Assembly (NCBI RefSeq): GCF_019457475.1
Contig: NZ_CP080413.1
Span: forward strand, 2,914,001-2,978,000
Source of the DNA: Shewanella acanthi
GTDB taxonomy: Bacteria > Pseudomonadota > Gammaproteobacteria > Enterobacterales > Shewanellaceae
Length of the DNA stretch: 64,000 nt
Reading direction: 5' to 3'
Shown: one piece after another, positions 43,605-53,933 of the stretch
Layout of the letters: the number at the start of each line of letters is the position of its first letter
Position numbering within the stretch: the stretch's first letter is position 1
Notes under the pieces: generated by a model
Database searches by the model: none
What the model saw: only the letters and a program-made list of their open reading frames with translations
Told to the model about the DNA's origin: nothing
Made by a program: the position numbers and the translations under genes

Positions 43605-44776
43605 TTTGATGCTCCTTTTTCAGGTAACACTTTTGATAACCAGAAATAGCCTATGGTTGCTGCCAAAATGGAACCGATTAACGTCCCTAAACGAGCGAGA
43701 TCGCCGTAGAGTGGAGCAGCCTGTTCAAAGGCCAGAGAGGCAATAAACATCGACATGGTAAAACCAATACCACACATTGCTGCAACTGGAGCAATCTGTT
43801 TCCAACCAATACCGTCAGGCAGTTTGGCAAGATTGAGTTTTACCGCGACAAAACTAAATAACATCACACCTATGGGTTTACCCAACATCAAGCCCAGCGC
43901 AATACCCACAGGCACAGGGGAAATTAATGTCTCTAAACTCATGTTATCTAGCGCAACACCCGCATTAGCAAAAGCAAACACCGGCAGGATAAGGAATGTG
44001 CTCCAAGGATGCAGGCTATGCTCTAAATGCTCTGACGGTGAACTGCCATCTTTAGCTCGTAACGGTATACAGAAGGCGATAATCACACCAGCCAGCGTTG
44101 CATGTACGCCGGATTTAAGTACTGCAATCCACAGGATTAATCCTAATACACCGTAGGGAGCCAATGCAGTTATCCCTTTTCGGTTAAGTGCAACCAGGCC
44201 GACAATCGAAATACCCGCAACAATCAAGCTGATGGTGGACAGATCGCTACTGTAGAACAGCGCAATAATCACAATGACACCTAAGTCATCGATAATCGCT
44301 AACGCTAACAAGAATACCTTAAGCGCCACAGGGACGCGGCTACCAAGGAGCGCCATAATCCCCAGCGCAAAGGCAATATCGGTCGCAGCCGGAATAGCCC
44401 AACCCGCTTGAGTTACCGGATCACCATAATTGAATACTAAGTAGATAGCAGCAGGAACCAGCATACCGCCAATCGCCGCAAAGGTAGGCAAGGACGCTTT
44501 AGCCACGCTCGACAATGCGCCCTCTAACAGTTCACGCTTAACTTCTAGGCCAATAAGTAAAAAGAATAATGCCATTAAACCATCGTTAATCCATAACAAC
44601 AGTGGCTTATGTAGATCTAATGCACCAACACGTACTTGAACTTCAGTCCCTAAAAATCCCTGATATAACCCAGCTAAAGGTGAGTTAGCCATCAGCATCG
44701 CCAAGACAACCGCCACTAACAGCAATATGCCTCCGGCGGACTCCTGACTTAAGAAATTTCGAATAGCTTTTTCCAT
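43601..44776 (-). CDS. nhaA: Na+/H+ antiporter NhaA
   Basis: 391 residues and about 12 membrane helices. The paired Asp of the ion site is in [18 protein letters not shown], and the pH-sensing and assembly motifs ([37 protein letters not shown]) are intact. It swaps external H+ for internal Na+ and supports growth at high pH and salt. I chose the ATG at 44776, preceded by GGAGAGTGAG; an ATG four codons upstream has no good site. Confidence 0.96.
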   Translation of the reverse strand: MEKAIRNFLSQESAGGILLLVAVVLAMLMANSPLAGLYQGFLGTEVQVRVGALDLHKPLLLWINDGLMALFFLLIGLEVKRELLEGALSSVAKASLPTFAAIGGMLVPAAIYLVFNYGDPVTQAGWAIPAATDIAFALGIMALLGSRVPVALKVFLLALAIIDDLGVIVIIALFYSSDLSTISLIVAGISIVGLVALNRKGITALAPYGVLGLILWIAVLKSGVHATLAGVIIAFCIPLRAKDGSSPSEHLEHSLHPWSTFLILPVFAFANAGVALDNMSLETLISPVPVGIALGLMLGKPIGVMLFSFVAVKLNLAKLPDGIGWKQIAPVAAMCGIGFTMSMFIASLAFEQAAPLYGDLARLGTLIGSILAATIGYFWLSKVLPEKGASK

Positions 44777-44893
44777 CTCACTCTCCATAAATTCATCATT
44801 GAATCAGTGTAGACGAAGCTATAAAACAAATATAATCGATAGTTTCGACTGAAAACCTCGATAATCCCGAGGTATCAGTCGAAAGTTTAACCG

Positions 44894-45688
44894 TTAAATG
44901 GCGACAGGAGCTTTGATATGAGGATGAGGTTCGTAACCCGTTAACTCAAAATCTTCGAAATGATAATCGAAAATGGAGTCAGGTTTACGCAGAATCGTCA
45001 TTGTTGGAAGAGGTCTTGGCTCGCGGGTTAATTGCAGCGCCGTTTGCTCCATGTGATTAGAATACAAATGGGTATCACCGCCAGTCCAAACAAAGTCTCC
45101 TAATGCTAAATTGCATTGTTGGGCGACCATCATGGTCAGCAGCGCGTAACTCGCGATATTGAAAGGTAAACCTAGAAACACATCACAGCTACGTTGATAT
45201 AACTGACATGACAACTTACCGTCTGCCACATAAAACTGGAAGAAAGCATGACAAGGCGCCAGCGCCATCTTATCTAGCTCCCCAACGTTCCACGCTGAAA
45301 CAATCAAACGGCGAGAATCCGGTTGAGCCTTAATTTGGGCAATAACTTGGGAAATCTGGTCTATGGCATCGCCACTTTGAGTTGGCCAGCTGCGCCACTG
45401 GGCGCCGTAAACAGGGCCTAAATCACCGTTCTCATCGGCCCACTCATCCCAAATACTCACATTGTGCTCACGTAGGTAAGCGATATTGGTTTCGCCCTTC
45501 AGAAACCACAACAGCTCATGAATAATCGAGCGTAAATGGCATTTCTTAGTCGTGACTAAGGGGAACCCCTTGCTCAAATCAAACCGCATTTGATAGCCAA
45601 AAACCGAGCGAGTACCCGTTCCAGTACGGTCAGTTTTATCCACACCTTCCGCTAAGATGTGCTTCATTAAGTCTAAATACTGTTGCAT
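44894..45688 (-). CDS. thyA: Thymidylate synthase
   Basis: 264 residues, the same length as E. coli ThyA. The catalytic Cys146 lies in [17 protein letters not shown] near residue 21, [25 protein letters not shown] and DTHLYSNH are all intact. It makes dTMP from dUMP with methylene-tetrahydrofolate. Its ATG overlaps the lgt stop by one base (TAATG), the conserved lgt-thyA pairing. Confidence 0.98.
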   Translation of the reverse strand: MQQYLDLMKHILAEGVDKTDRTGTGTRSVFGYQMRFDLSKGFPLVTTKKCHLRSIIHELLWFLKGETNIAYLREHNVSIWDEWADENGDLGPVYGAQWRSWPTQSGDAIDQISQVIAQIKAQPDSRRLIVSAWNVGELDKMALAPCHAFFQFYVADGKLSCQLYQRSCDVFLGLPFNIASYALLTMMVAQQCNLALGDFVWTGGDTHLYSNHMEQTALQLTREPRPLPTMTILRKPDSIFDYHFEDFELTGYEPHPHIKAPVAI

Positions 45689-46494
45689 TACTGCTTACCC
45701 TGTGGACGAAGAATGAGATATAAACCGAATAAAATCATCGGTACTGAGAGTATTTGTCCCATCGTCATAAAGCCCCAGTAGAGGCCCAACTGCGAGTCAG
45801 GTTGTCTTACGGTTTCCACAATAACGCGGAACACACCGTAGCCTAAGAGGAACATGCCCGATACCGCCCCCACTTTAGTGGTTCGCTTGCTAAACCAATA
45901 AAGCAAAAGAAACAAAGCAACGCCCTCGAGGGCAAATTGATATAGCTGCGAAGGATGACGCGGCTCCGGACCACCGGTTGGGAACACCATGGCCCAAGGC
46001 ACATCAGTAACACGTCCCCAGAGTTCACCATTGATAAAGTTACCGATACGTCCAGCTCCTAGCCCAATAGGTACCACTGGTGCAACCATATCAGCTACCG
46101 CAAAAAAGGTGCGTTTTTGTTTCCAAGCGATGTAAATCATGGCGGTAATCACCCCCATCAATCCACCGTGGAATGACATACCACCTTCGGAAATCTTGAA
46201 TAAATACATTGGATTGGCGAGAAAGTAATCAAAATGATAGAAAATCACATAGCCGATACGGCCACCTAAGATCACCCCTAGAAAACCATAAAACAACAGA
46301 TCAGACACCTGCTCACGACTCCACAAGCCATTTGAGCGATCCGCCATTCGGTTGAGTAACCACATCGCCGCCACAAAGCCCACCAAATAGGTAAAACCGT
46401 ACCAACGTAGCGCGGGTTCAAAGGTTTGTCCGAAAATATCAAAGGGACCAAACTTGACGATCACAGGATCAATATTAGGAAAATTCAATGCCAT
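45688..46494 (-). CDS. lgt: Prolipoprotein diacylglyceryl transferase
   Basis: 268-residue membrane enzyme with about seven helices. It adds diacylglycerol to the lipobox Cys of prolipoproteins. The Lgt signature [17 protein letters not shown] and the essential HPSQLYQ motif, together with [11 protein letters not shown] and [11 protein letters not shown], are intact. It follows the TSUP gene by 44 bases and is coupled to thyA. Confidence 0.97.
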   Translation of the reverse strand: MALNFPNIDPVIVKFGPFDIFGQTFEPALRWYGFTYLVGFVAAMWLLNRMADRSNGLWSREQVSDLLFYGFLGVILGGRIGYVIFYHFDYFLANPMYLFKISEGGMSFHGGLMGVITAMIYIAWKQKRTFFAVADMVAPVVPIGLGAGRIGNFINGELWGRVTDVPWAMVFPTGGPEPRHPSQLYQFALEGVALFLLLYWFSKRTTKVGAVSGMFLLGYGVFRVIVETVRQPDSQLGLYWGFMTMGQILSVPMILFGLYLILRPQGKQ

Positions 46495-46538
46495 AACTTA
46501 TCCATCAACTGCCTCAAATCGAGGACTCAAAACGAACA

Positions 46539-47339
46539 TCAGCTCAGAATTAACTTGAAGCCGACACAAAGGAGTAAAACTGCAAATATTTTTTTTAGTA
46601 CGGAAGTAGGCCAAGTGCTCGCCGCCTTAACTCCTACTGGCGCCATCAATATTGATGTCATAATCAGGCCAAACAGCGCAGGCAAATAGATATAACCTAG
46701 TGTGCCATCAGGTAAATCCGGCGTATTAAAACCCGCAATTATATACCCTAAGCTGCCCGACAAGGAGATTAATAATCCCGTAGCGGCTGAAAATCCGACG
46801 GCTTTACGCATCTCAAGACCAAAGAAGGTTAAAAACGGCACTAAAAGCACTCCTCCGCCAATCCCCATCAACCCCGCAATAATGGCCACTATTACGGCAA
46901 CAACAAAAAGCACACCTTGAGCAGGTAACTGGCGATGTGATTGCGCCTGAACCGGATAAGCCATTTGAACAGCCATTAGAATCACGAAGACTGCAAACAC
47001 TGATTGCAGCGTTGCTGCAGGGATTTGTTCGGCAATAAAGCCTGACATTAACGCCCCAAGCAAGATACCCGGCATCATAGTGCGAAACAGTGGCCAGGGC
47101 ACATTCCCCCGCTTATGGTGAGCCCTCGCTGAAGAAATGGAGGTTAGAATGATGGCTGCAAGGGAAGTAGCAATCGCAATATGGGGTAAATTGGTTGCGG
47201 CAATACCCACAGAAGCCAGGATATAAATTAACGCGGGAACCACAATTAAACCGCCGCCGATTCCCAATAGCCCAGCCATAAATCCAACAAATGCGCCAAG
47301 CCCAAGGCAAATAAAAAATACCGACAGCAAACTATCCAC
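46539..47339 (-). CDS. TSUP-family (TauE/SafE) membrane transporter
   Basis: 266 residues and about eight helices. The two repeats each carry the TSUP glycine motif: FMAGLLGIGGGLIVVPAL near residue 20 and IAGLMGIGGGVLLVPFLTF near 155. Family members export sulfite, sulfoacetate or other small organosulfur anions; the substrate here is unknown. It is a frequent neighbour of lgt and ptsP in gammaproteobacteria. It lies between ptsP and lgt on the same strand, with 44 bases to lgt. Confidence 0.9.
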   Translation of the reverse strand: MDSLLSVFFICLGLGAFVGFMAGLLGIGGGLIVVPALIYILASVGIAATNLPHIAIATSLAAIILTSISSARAHHKRGNVPWPLFRTMMPGILLGALMSGFIAEQIPAATLQSVFAVFVILMAVQMAYPVQAQSHRQLPAQGVLFVVAVIVAIIAGLMGIGGGVLLVPFLTFFGLEMRKAVGFSAATGLLISLSGSLGYIIAGFNTPDLPDGTLGYIYLPALFGLIMTSILMAPVGVKAASTWPTSVLKKIFAVLLLCVGFKLILS

Positions 47340-47400
47340 TCGAATCCCTACTGCGTGATAAACGATGCCCTAGCTTAATGCAAAAGACACTATTAGTTAA

Positions 47401-49644
47401 TTAGTTAAGAATGGTCTCTAGGCCTTTTTGGGTTAAATATTCTTTAACCAACTCCCGCACCTGAAAACCGTTAGATAGGCTCAATGACTGTGCCAGCAAC
47501 GAATCCAAGTCATCACGAGAAACTCGGCGCAGTAGGTAATTAATACGCGCTAAACTGCCTTGGTTCATACTTAAATGACAGTACCCCATCGCCACTAACA
47601 GAATCGCACCAATCGGCTCGCCCGCCAATTCACCACAAATACTGATATCAAGCTTGTGGTAATCACAATCCAGACGGGCCTGATGCAGCGCCCGTAAAAT
47701 GCCAGGATGATAACTATCAAATAGTGAACTCACCCTCGGATTATTTCGATCAACTGCTAGCAGGTACTGGGTTAAGTCGTTACTGCCCACAGAGACAAAA
47801 TTCACCCGTTTTGCCACTTCATCTAATTGATAAAGCAGCGCTGGTACTTCGAGCATAATACCAATACGCGGCATCACTAACTGACTATCAAAATCATTTT
47901 TGAGCTCATCATAGGCCTGATGCAAGTATTCTAATGACTGGTCAATTTCATCTAAATTGCTAACCATAGGAAGCAAAATACTGAGCTGCTTGCCATCACT
48001 GCCCGCCTGTAACATCGCCCTTAATTGCACTAAAAACAGCTCGGGATGATCGAGCGATAGACGAATCCCCCGCCAACCTAGGAAGGGGTTATCCTCTTTA
48101 ATGGGGAAGTAAGGCAATGGCTTATCGCCGCCCACATCAAGGGTTCGCATCACAACGGGTCTGCCAGATGCAGCAGATAACACCTGCTGATAGACCTTAA
48201 TCTGCTCCGACTCGCTTGGGAAACGTTGCTGCAGCATAAACGGAATTTCGGTTCGGTATAGCCCTATCCCATCGGCGCCTTCAGCGATCTCTGAGGCTAC
48301 CCCACTCAATAAGCCGGCATTTAAATACAAGCGGATACGGCTGCCATCGAGAGTTATCGAAGGTAGCGCTAATTCTTGGGCATATTGGCGTTGCAACGCC
48401 TTTTGCGCTGAAATGAGGCTGCGATATTCACTCACAATTGCAGGCGATGGCGATACCATCAATTGGCCACGGCTAGCATTAACCACTAACAGTTTTTGAT
48501 CAATATCGGCGGAAAGTAACTGCTCAACCCCAGTAATAGCAGGCACGCCTAACGCCCTTGCCAATATCGCGGCGTGGGAATTTACCCCGCCAAGTTCGGT
48601 AACAATACCGGCAAGCTTTTGGCGTGGAAATTCGGCGAGCATAGTCGCATCGGCTTCACGGGTCACTAAAATCACAGGCTTATCGGGTTCAAGCTCTAAT
48701 CGCTCAGGCTCAATGAGCTGACGTAACACCCGTTGTCCGAGATCGCGAATATCACTGGCGCGCTCTTTAAGATAAGGGTCTTCCATAGCCATAAATTGCT
48801 GGATATAGCGAAGGGACACACGGCTTACCGCAGACTCGGCTTCCCAGCCTTGCTGTACTTCACGGGCATATTCACCACCTAGGCTGGCATCGTCGAGAAG
48901 TAGCAGTAACGCATTGAAGATAGATACGACTTCTTCATCCTGCTCACGGTCAAAACGTTGGGATAATGCACTTACCGCTTCCTTACAACGCCCCATCGCC
49001 GCCATTAGACGAGCCGATTCTAGTGCTATGTCTTCACATTTGACTTCTGGCTGCTCGATGGAAATCTCACCACCAAGCACAAATGCATGGGCAATCGCAA
49101 TGCCATTTGAAGCAGCTGTGCCTTGGAATAATATCTGATGTTCGAGTGAGCTAACTTGGGCTTTTTGTTTTAAACCACGAACCGCCATCGCAAGCTGGGC
49201 AGCTAGGGTCATCAGGAAGGCTTCTTCACCTTCGCTAAATTGGCGAGCACTCGCCTGTTGTACAACAATAACGCCAACAACAGCCTTTTGGTAAATGATC
49301 GGGACGGCTAAAAAGGCGCGGTATTCTTCCTCGGCAACTTCAGGAAAGAGTTTGAATCTGGGATGAAGTCTTGCATCGGCAAGGTTAACCGCCTCTTCCC
49401 TCTCGGCGGCCAAGCCCACCAAACCTTGAGTTAAGGGCATACGGACATGGCCGACCGCACTTTTTTCAAGACCGTCGGTGGCAGATAACACTAGCTCATT
49501 CTGATCAAGGATATAGACCGAACAACATTGAGTTTCCATCGCCGCTTTTGTAGATGAAACTAGGACCTCTAACGCAGTATCGAGGCTGTGGGCTGAAGCC
49601 ACTGCCTGAGTAATATCCCTGAGCGTATTTAACACTGTTTTCAA
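47401..49644 (-). CDS. ptsP: Nitrogen-PTS enzyme I (EI-Ntr)
   Basis: 747 residues. An N-terminal GAF domain (about 15-160) precedes the enzyme I part: the swivel domain with the phospho-His in GGVNSHAAILARALGVPAITG, and the PEP-binding barrel (GADGIGLYRTEIPFM, VMRTLDVGGDKPLPYF, SVGSNDLTQYLLAVDR, CGELAG). It phosphorylates NPr from PEP, and the chain ends on EIIA-Ntr. The GAF domain can bind glutamine and 2-oxoglutarate in relatives. It follows rppH by 14 bases. Confidence 0.97.
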   Translation of the reverse strand: MKTVLNTLRDITQAVASAHSLDTALEVLVSSTKAAMETQCCSVYILDQNELVLSATDGLEKSAVGHVRMPLTQGLVGLAAEREEAVNLADARLHPRFKLFPEVAEEEYRAFLAVPIIYQKAVVGVIVVQQASARQFSEGEEAFLMTLAAQLAMAVRGLKQKAQVSSLEHQILFQGTAASNGIAIAHAFVLGGEISIEQPEVKCEDIALESARLMAAMGRCKEAVSALSQRFDREQDEEVVSIFNALLLLLDDASLGGEYAREVQQGWEAESAVSRVSLRYIQQFMAMEDPYLKERASDIRDLGQRVLRQLIEPERLELEPDKPVILVTREADATMLAEFPRQKLAGIVTELGGVNSHAAILARALGVPAITGVEQLLSADIDQKLLVVNASRGQLMVSPSPAIVSEYRSLISAQKALQRQYAQELALPSITLDGSRIRLYLNAGLLSGVASEIAEGADGIGLYRTEIPFMLQQRFPSESEQIKVYQQVLSAASGRPVVMRTLDVGGDKPLPYFPIKEDNPFLGWRGIRLSLDHPELFLVQLRAMLQAGSDGKQLSILLPMVSNLDEIDQSLEYLHQAYDELKNDFDSQLVMPRIGIMLEVPALLYQLDEVAKRVNFVSVGSNDLTQYLLAVDRNNPRVSSLFDSYHPGILRALHQARLDCDYHKLDISICGELAGEPIGAILLVAMGYCHLSMNQGSLARINYLLRRVSRDDLDSLLAQSLSLSNGFQVRELVKEYLTQKGLETILN

Positions 49645-49658
49645 TCCTCTTTTGAAAA

Positions 49659-50183
49659 TCAGCCTATTGCCTTTTGCCTTCCCCGTTTCCTAGGTATTTC
49701 TTGGGTCTGGAATGACAATGCGGTCACCGCAAACTCTTTCATTACTTTACGATAAACATCGCGTTTAAATGATACAACTTGACGCACAGGATACCAATAA
49801 CTGACCCAGCGCCAATCATCAAACTCGGGGTGACCTGAAGAACTCAAATTAATCGCACTATCTTGGCTTTTTAGTTGTAACAGAAACCATTTTTGTTTCT
49901 GACCGATGCACACAGGCTTACTGTCTTGCCTGACTAAACGTTTAGGCAAACGATACCTTAACCAAGAACGTGTCGAGGTTAATATCGTAACGTGCTCAGG
50001 TCTTAAACCCACTTCTTCGTATAATTCTCGGTACATCGCTTCCTCAGCTGATTCACCATCATCAACACCACCCTGAGGAAATTGCCATGAATGTTGGCCA
50101 AAACGCCTTGCCCACATCACTTGACCGTATCTATTACAAATTATTATGCCCACATTTGCGCGAAAGCCGTCGCTATCAATCAC
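49659..50183 (-). CDS. rppH: RNA pyrophosphohydrolase RppH
   Basis: 174-residue Nudix hydrolase. The Nudix box [22 protein letters not shown] fits the GX5EX7REUXEE pattern; the N-terminus [20 protein letters not shown] and the WQFPQGG stretch are RppH hallmarks. It removes 5' pyrophosphate from mRNAs to trigger RNase E decay. It is first in rppH-ptsP. The long AT-rich region upstream must contain its promoter. Confidence 0.97.
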   Translation of the reverse strand: MIDSDGFRANVGIIICNRYGQVMWARRFGQHSWQFPQGGVDDGESAEEAMYRELYEEVGLRPEHVTILTSTRSWLRYRLPKRLVRQDSKPVCIGQKQKWFLLQLKSQDSAINLSSSGHPEFDDWRWVSYWYPVRQVVSFKRDVYRKVMKEFAVTALSFQTQEIPRKRGRQKAIG

Positions 50184-50872
50184 ATGGACTCCAAATAAGG
50201 ATAACTTTTAATAAACTGATTGTTTCACAAAGCAAGTCTCTCAGCAAACCTCTATTTCATGCGAGCACTGGGATAATTCTGCCAAAGTATCAGTTTTATC
50301 AACAACTGCAGGGAGAGAACATCGTGGATATCCACAAATTCTGTGGATATCTCTGTTCGAAACTGGCTTAAACTCTGGATATCGTTCAAAAAACATCTTA
50401 TCCCCATAAAAACCTGTTTAAACACAAAAATAATAAAACATTACACTTCAACCACTTAGTTAAGGTGAAGATCGATTATTTATAACAAAAACTCAAATAG
50501 AACATTTTTTAACCTACCCTTATTTTGATTTTTTCACATGTTCACATCACTTATGTTATACACAGCACTCTCCCTGAATTGCCCACATAAGTCGTTAAAA
50601 ATGGCCGTATTTACTGTTGACTTGAGTTTTTTAATCGGTTAAGCCCTCATTTTTTGTGAGTTATCCATAATATCTGTGGATAAATGTGTGAGAAACGCAA
50701 GGGAAAGCCGCGAGTAACTTTGAATATTCTTCCCCTTTAAGGGTGCTGTTAATGACAAACAAAATATAATCATGCACTTACAGAAGTTAGCTATCAGTAA
50801 AACATGATGAAATTATTAAGCTCATTTTTTATACAGCGTTGCTAAAGATGTATTTTCCAGTAATATTCCCCC
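50184..50872. other. AT-rich 0.7-kb intergenic region between rppH and mutH
   Basis: No convincing gene; short ORFs here lack ribosome binding sites and family features. It is AT-rich and holds six DnaA-box-like 9-mers within about 360 bases (50328-50683; listed separately). It also holds the palindrome GTGGATATCCAC at 50324-50335. Divergent promoters for rppH and mutH must also lie here, but none is clear by eye. Confidence 0.6.
50328..50683. promoter_or_regulatory. Cluster of DnaA-box-like sequences
   Basis: Relative to TTATCCACA: ATATCCACA at 50328-50336 (8/9); TGTGGATAT at 50342-50350 (8/9, minus); TTATCCCCA at 50398-50406 (8/9); TTATACACA at 50556-50564 (8/9, an accepted oriC variant); TTATCCATA at 50661-50669 (8/9); TGTGGATAA at 50675-50683 (9/9, minus). 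The DNA is AT-rich. The cluster could bind DnaA to regulate the flanking genes or titrate it. It is not shown to be an origin, and no dnaA or gidA genes are near. Confidence 0.45.
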
Positions 50873-51544
50873 ATGAAATCAATAATTCCCCCCCAAGATC
50901 TTGATGAACTGCTAAAACGCGCTGATATGATGGCGGGCGTTAACCTATCGCAAATTGCAGCCAGTCTCGGGGTGTCAGTCCCTAAAGATCTCAAGCGTGA
51001 TAAGGGCTGGGTTGGCCAACTAATAGAAATGGAACTTGGTGCAACCGCAGGCTCAAAACCTGAACAGGATTTCCTCCACCTTGGGGTTGAATTAAAAACC
51101 ATCCCCATCGACAGCCAAGGCAAGCCCCTAGAAACCACCTATGTGTGCGTAGCTCCCTTAACGAATATCGAAGGTTTAACATGGCAGAACAGTTTAGTGT
51201 GCCACAAGTTACAACGAGTTCTCTGGGTTCCCGTTGAAGGTGAGCGCCATATCCCCATTGCTGAACGCAGAATAGGCACTCCTATTCTTTGGGAGCCAGA
51301 CCAGCAGGAACAAGCATTACTGCAGCAAGATTGGGAAGAAATCATGGAGCAAATTGCCCTAGGTAGAGTTGAGAAACTCACCGCAAGGCATGGCGAAGTA
51401 CTTCAGCTAAGACCCAAGGCGGCTAACAGCAGGACTTTAACCCAAAGTATTGCTGAGGATGGCGGACTAAAAATGACGAATCCCCGTGGTTTTTATTTGA
51501 AGACCGCGTTCACTGCCATGATTTTGAGAAAAGTTTTTGGATAA
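50873..51544 (+). CDS. mutH: DNA mismatch repair endonuclease MutH
   Basis: 223 residues (E. coli 229). Catalytic Asp66, Glu73 and Lys75 are in [36 protein letters not shown] and [15 protein letters not shown] match the family. It nicks the unmethylated strand at GATC after MutS/MutL action, which implies a Dam-methylating host. The ATG at 50873 is preceded by a run of C residues (TTCCCCC) and has no Shine-Dalgarno sequence, yet it gives the expected N-terminus. Convergent or overlapping genes are absent. Confidence 0.95.
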   Translation: MKSIIPPQDLDELLKRADMMAGVNLSQIAASLGVSVPKDLKRDKGWVGQLIEMELGATAGSKPEQDFLHLGVELKTIPIDSQGKPLETTYVCVAPLTNIEGLTWQNSLVCHKLQRVLWVPVEGERHIPIAERRIGTPILWEPDQQEQALLQQDWEEIMEQIALGRVEKLTARHGEVLQLRPKAANSRTLTQSIAEDGGLKMTNPRGFYLKTAFTAMILRKVFG

Positions 51545-51667
51545 ATTTTCGCAAGGATATGGGCTCCGATTGATCCAGATCACAAATATGACTGGCACAG
51601 GACAGATGATTTTCTATAAACTACCGCATCCTGAAAATAACTGCCGTATTCGGATAACTAGTAATCT

Positions 51668-52744
51668 GTGAGAGCACGTAGACAAGCCACAAAACTTCTG
51701 TTTGCCATATTAGCTTGGGCAATTGCTATGGCTGCGTTCGTGTTTTTTCGTTACGCGCAATCGCCAGAACTACCGCAGTGGGCGGTGGGTTCGGCCGATC
51801 TTGCGACCCTGGCAATTTATATGGGGATCATTTTTGGTAGTTTGCACTGGATGTCTAACCTGATTGCAGACTTTAGCGCCATTAATCGACTTCCTTATAT
51901 TTTTTCAGTAATTTTCAAGGGATTATTTCTCTTGCTTGGGGCAACAACACTCGCCTATATGACCCAATTCTTGAATATGTGGGCCATTGAAAACCATATG
52001 TCTACCCTAAGACAAATGTTAACGGCACATATTCTCTACAGCCCATCCTTCCAGGCATTAATTGTGTATTTAGTGGTGGTGCGGGTCAGCTTAGCTTTTG
52101 TCGAACAAATGGCGCTGCTCGTTGGCCCACGTATTCTGCTTAACATTGGTTTAGGTAAATACCACAGACCCAGATACGAACAGCGTTTATTCCTGTATTT
52201 GGATATGGTGGCTTCAACGACTCATGCTGAATCCCTCGGTGATTATCGTTTTAGCAGGCTTATTCAGGATTGTTTTAGCCTACTCTCGGACACCATAACC
52301 AATAATGATGCCGAGATTTATCGCTATATGGGGGATGCGGTCTTGATTCACTGGCCGTTAGAAGAAGGTGTAGTACACGATCGCTGTATGAATATCTATT
52401 ATGAATTCAGTCAACAGCTTAACTGGCAAAGACGTTACTTTGAAGAACACTATGGCTTTGTGCCTAAGTTCAAAGCCGCTGCCCACTGTGGGCAAGTTGT
52501 CGCAGCTGTCGTCGGCGTGCAAAAACAAGAGATTAGTTTCTTTAGTGATGTGCTAAATACATTAGCTCGCCTGCAGGATCAATGTAATCCACTAGGTCAG
52601 CGTATGTTGATTTCAGGCGCATTAGCAGGTCGTTTAGAAAACCCCAATAGTGAATATCAACTAACAAATCTGGGTCACGTCAAATTAAAAGGGAAACAAC
52701 ACTCTATTGAAGTGTTTGGCGTTACTCCCAAGTCTGTTCAATAA
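51668..52744 (+). CDS. Membrane-bound class III adenylate/guanylate cyclase
   Basis: 358 residues. Four membrane helices (about 9-28, 42-65, 77-100 and 120-150) precede a class III cyclase domain (about 175-355). Metal-binding Asp residues are in LYLDMVASTTHAE and RYMGDAVLIHW; the transition-state Asn and Arg are in FSDVLNTLARLQ, with the Asp of FSD fitting ATP selectivity. It should make cyclic AMP (or cGMP) from the cytoplasmic side of a membrane sensor. The start is GTG at 51668 without a strong site, so it could be slightly different. It lies between mutH and the convergent oxyR. Confidence 0.88.
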   Translation: MRARRQATKLLFAILAWAIAMAAFVFFRYAQSPELPQWAVGSADLATLAIYMGIIFGSLHWMSNLIADFSAINRLPYIFSVIFKGLFLLLGATTLAYMTQFLNMWAIENHMSTLRQMLTAHILYSPSFQALIVYLVVVRVSLAFVEQMALLVGPRILLNIGLGKYHRPRYEQRLFLYLDMVASTTHAESLGDYRFSRLIQDCFSLLSDTITNNDAEIYRYMGDAVLIHWPLEEGVVHDRCMNIYYEFSQQLNWQRRYFEEHYGFVPKFKAAAHCGQVVAAVVGVQKQEISFFSDVLNTLARLQDQCNPLGQRMLISGALAGRLENPNSEYQLTNLGHVKLKGKQHSIEVFGVTPKSVQ

Positions 52745-52778
52745 ATCTCCCCATTGAGAACATAAGACACCTACCAAA

Positions 52779-52808
52779 CCTAGAACCTAAATCAAATTAG
52801 GCTCTAGG
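52779..52808. terminator. Hairpin between the convergent cyclase gene and oxyR
   Basis: CCTAGA-a-CCTAA (52779-52790) pairs with TTAGG-c-TCTAGG (52797-52808) around ATCAAA. It lies in the short convergent gap and may stop both genes, though no long T-run follows. Confidence 0.5.
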
Positions 52809-52816
52809 ACGCCCAA

Positions 52817-53728
52817 TTATTGGCTCTCTTTGGCTAACAGTTTTTGAATCAGTAAGCCAAGGGTACGGAAGGTCAAAATACGGCTGGTTGTCTGACGCCA
52901 AACTAAACCAATATCGCGGTAAGGCGCTTCGCCCGGAGGCGTCATCACTTCAAGATCGGTATCATTTAAGATCCCCGCATCAATCGCCATCTGTGGTAAG
53001 AACGTCGTCCCCAATTTACTGTCCACCATTTGCACTAAGGTATGCAAACTGGTTGCTGCAAAGGGATTAATCTTAGCGCTATCACCCAGTTTACAGGCAG
53101 TTATTGCATGGCCCGTAATACAATGCTCCCCCTGCAGCAGGAAAATGCTCTCATCTGGCAGCGTCTGGTAATCAACTGGCTGATGTACAGTTCCAATTAA
53201 ATCTTTATGGATCACCATCTTAAAAGGGTCAATGCCGACTTTCATGCTATGGTAACCACTGGTATCTACGGGGAGCGCTAGAATAAGTAAATCAAGCTCA
53301 CCTTTACCCAGTGCATCCAATAAGCGTTCAGTCGTGTCTTCCTTAAGCAATAAACTCATGGCTGGATAGGACTGCTGACATTGCTTGACCACACGACTTA
53401 GTAAGAAAGGGGCGATTGTCGGAATACATCCTAGTCGGATGTCTCCTGTCATCGGCTCACCTTGGTTTTTTACCAGTTCAACCAAGTCATCGACGTCGGT
53501 TAAAATCTTACGTGAACGCTGCACCACTTCCTCGCCAATAGCTGTGAACATAAAGGATTTATGGTCACGTTCGATAAGCTGGTGCCCTAACTGCTCCTCT
53601 AAATTTTGGATACCGCTAGACAGCGTTGATTGACTGACAAAACACACCTTAGCGGCGCGGTTAAAATTTTGCTCCTGATGCAGATTCACCAGATAGTAGA
53701 GATTTTTAAGGCTAGGTAAGCTTTTCAT
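52817..53728 (-). CDS. oxyR: LysR-family peroxide sensor OxyR
   Basis: 303 residues. LysR DNA-binding domain at about 1-65 (QEQNFNRAAKVCFVSQSTLSSGIQ is split by the recognition helix; position 19-41). The redox pair Cys203 and Cys212 lies in GEHCITGHAITACKLGD, the CX8C spacing of OxyR. It senses hydrogen peroxide by disulfide formation and controls catalase and related genes. In Shewanella it acts as both repressor and activator (recalled). ATG at 53728. It is followed upstream by a separate HPt gene. Confidence 0.94.
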   Translation of the reverse strand: MKSLPSLKNLYYLVNLHQEQNFNRAAKVCFVSQSTLSSGIQNLEEQLGHQLIERDHKSFMFTAIGEEVVQRSRKILTDVDDLVELVKNQGEPMTGDIRLGCIPTIAPFLLSRVVKQCQQSYPAMSLLLKEDTTERLLDALGKGELDLLILALPVDTSGYHSMKVGIDPFKMVIHKDLIGTVHQPVDYQTLPDESIFLLQGEHCITGHAITACKLGDSAKINPFAATSLHTLVQMVDSKLGTTFLPQMAIDAGILNDTDLEVMTPPGEAPYRDIGLVWRQTTSRILTFRTLGLLIQKLLAKESQ

Positions 53729-53897
53729 TTAATCGATTGCCGCACTAATTTTGAATTAACAAATTAAATCAACAATAGCTTAACTTATCAATAAGCGGAC
53801 AATCTAACTATGTAATATTGTGAGCAGAATCGATATTAGCGAAGGGGAATGAAATAATGAGGGGTAAGATTAGATAGCGATATCTTAAAAATCACTC

Positions 53898-53925
53898 GGT
53901 GCAGCTAAAATGCTGCACCTTAATT
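53898..53925 (-). terminator. Terminator after hptA
   Basis: GGTGCAGC (53898-53905) pairs with GCTGCACC (53912-53919) around TAAAAT. On the minus strand a T-rich stretch follows after a few bases. It lies about 15 bases past the hptA stop. Confidence 0.65.
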
Positions 53926-53933
53926 ATTGATGA

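Noticed and set aside
50087..50371. 94-residue ORF upstream of rppH
   Set aside because: It overlaps the rppH start on the other strand and reaches into AT-rich DNA with DnaA-box-like sites; composition and start are poor.
50328..50683. Calling the DnaA-box cluster a replication origin
   Set aside because: No dnaA, dnaN, gidA or similar genes, no iterated AT-rich 13-mers seen, and the skew cannot be measured by eye.
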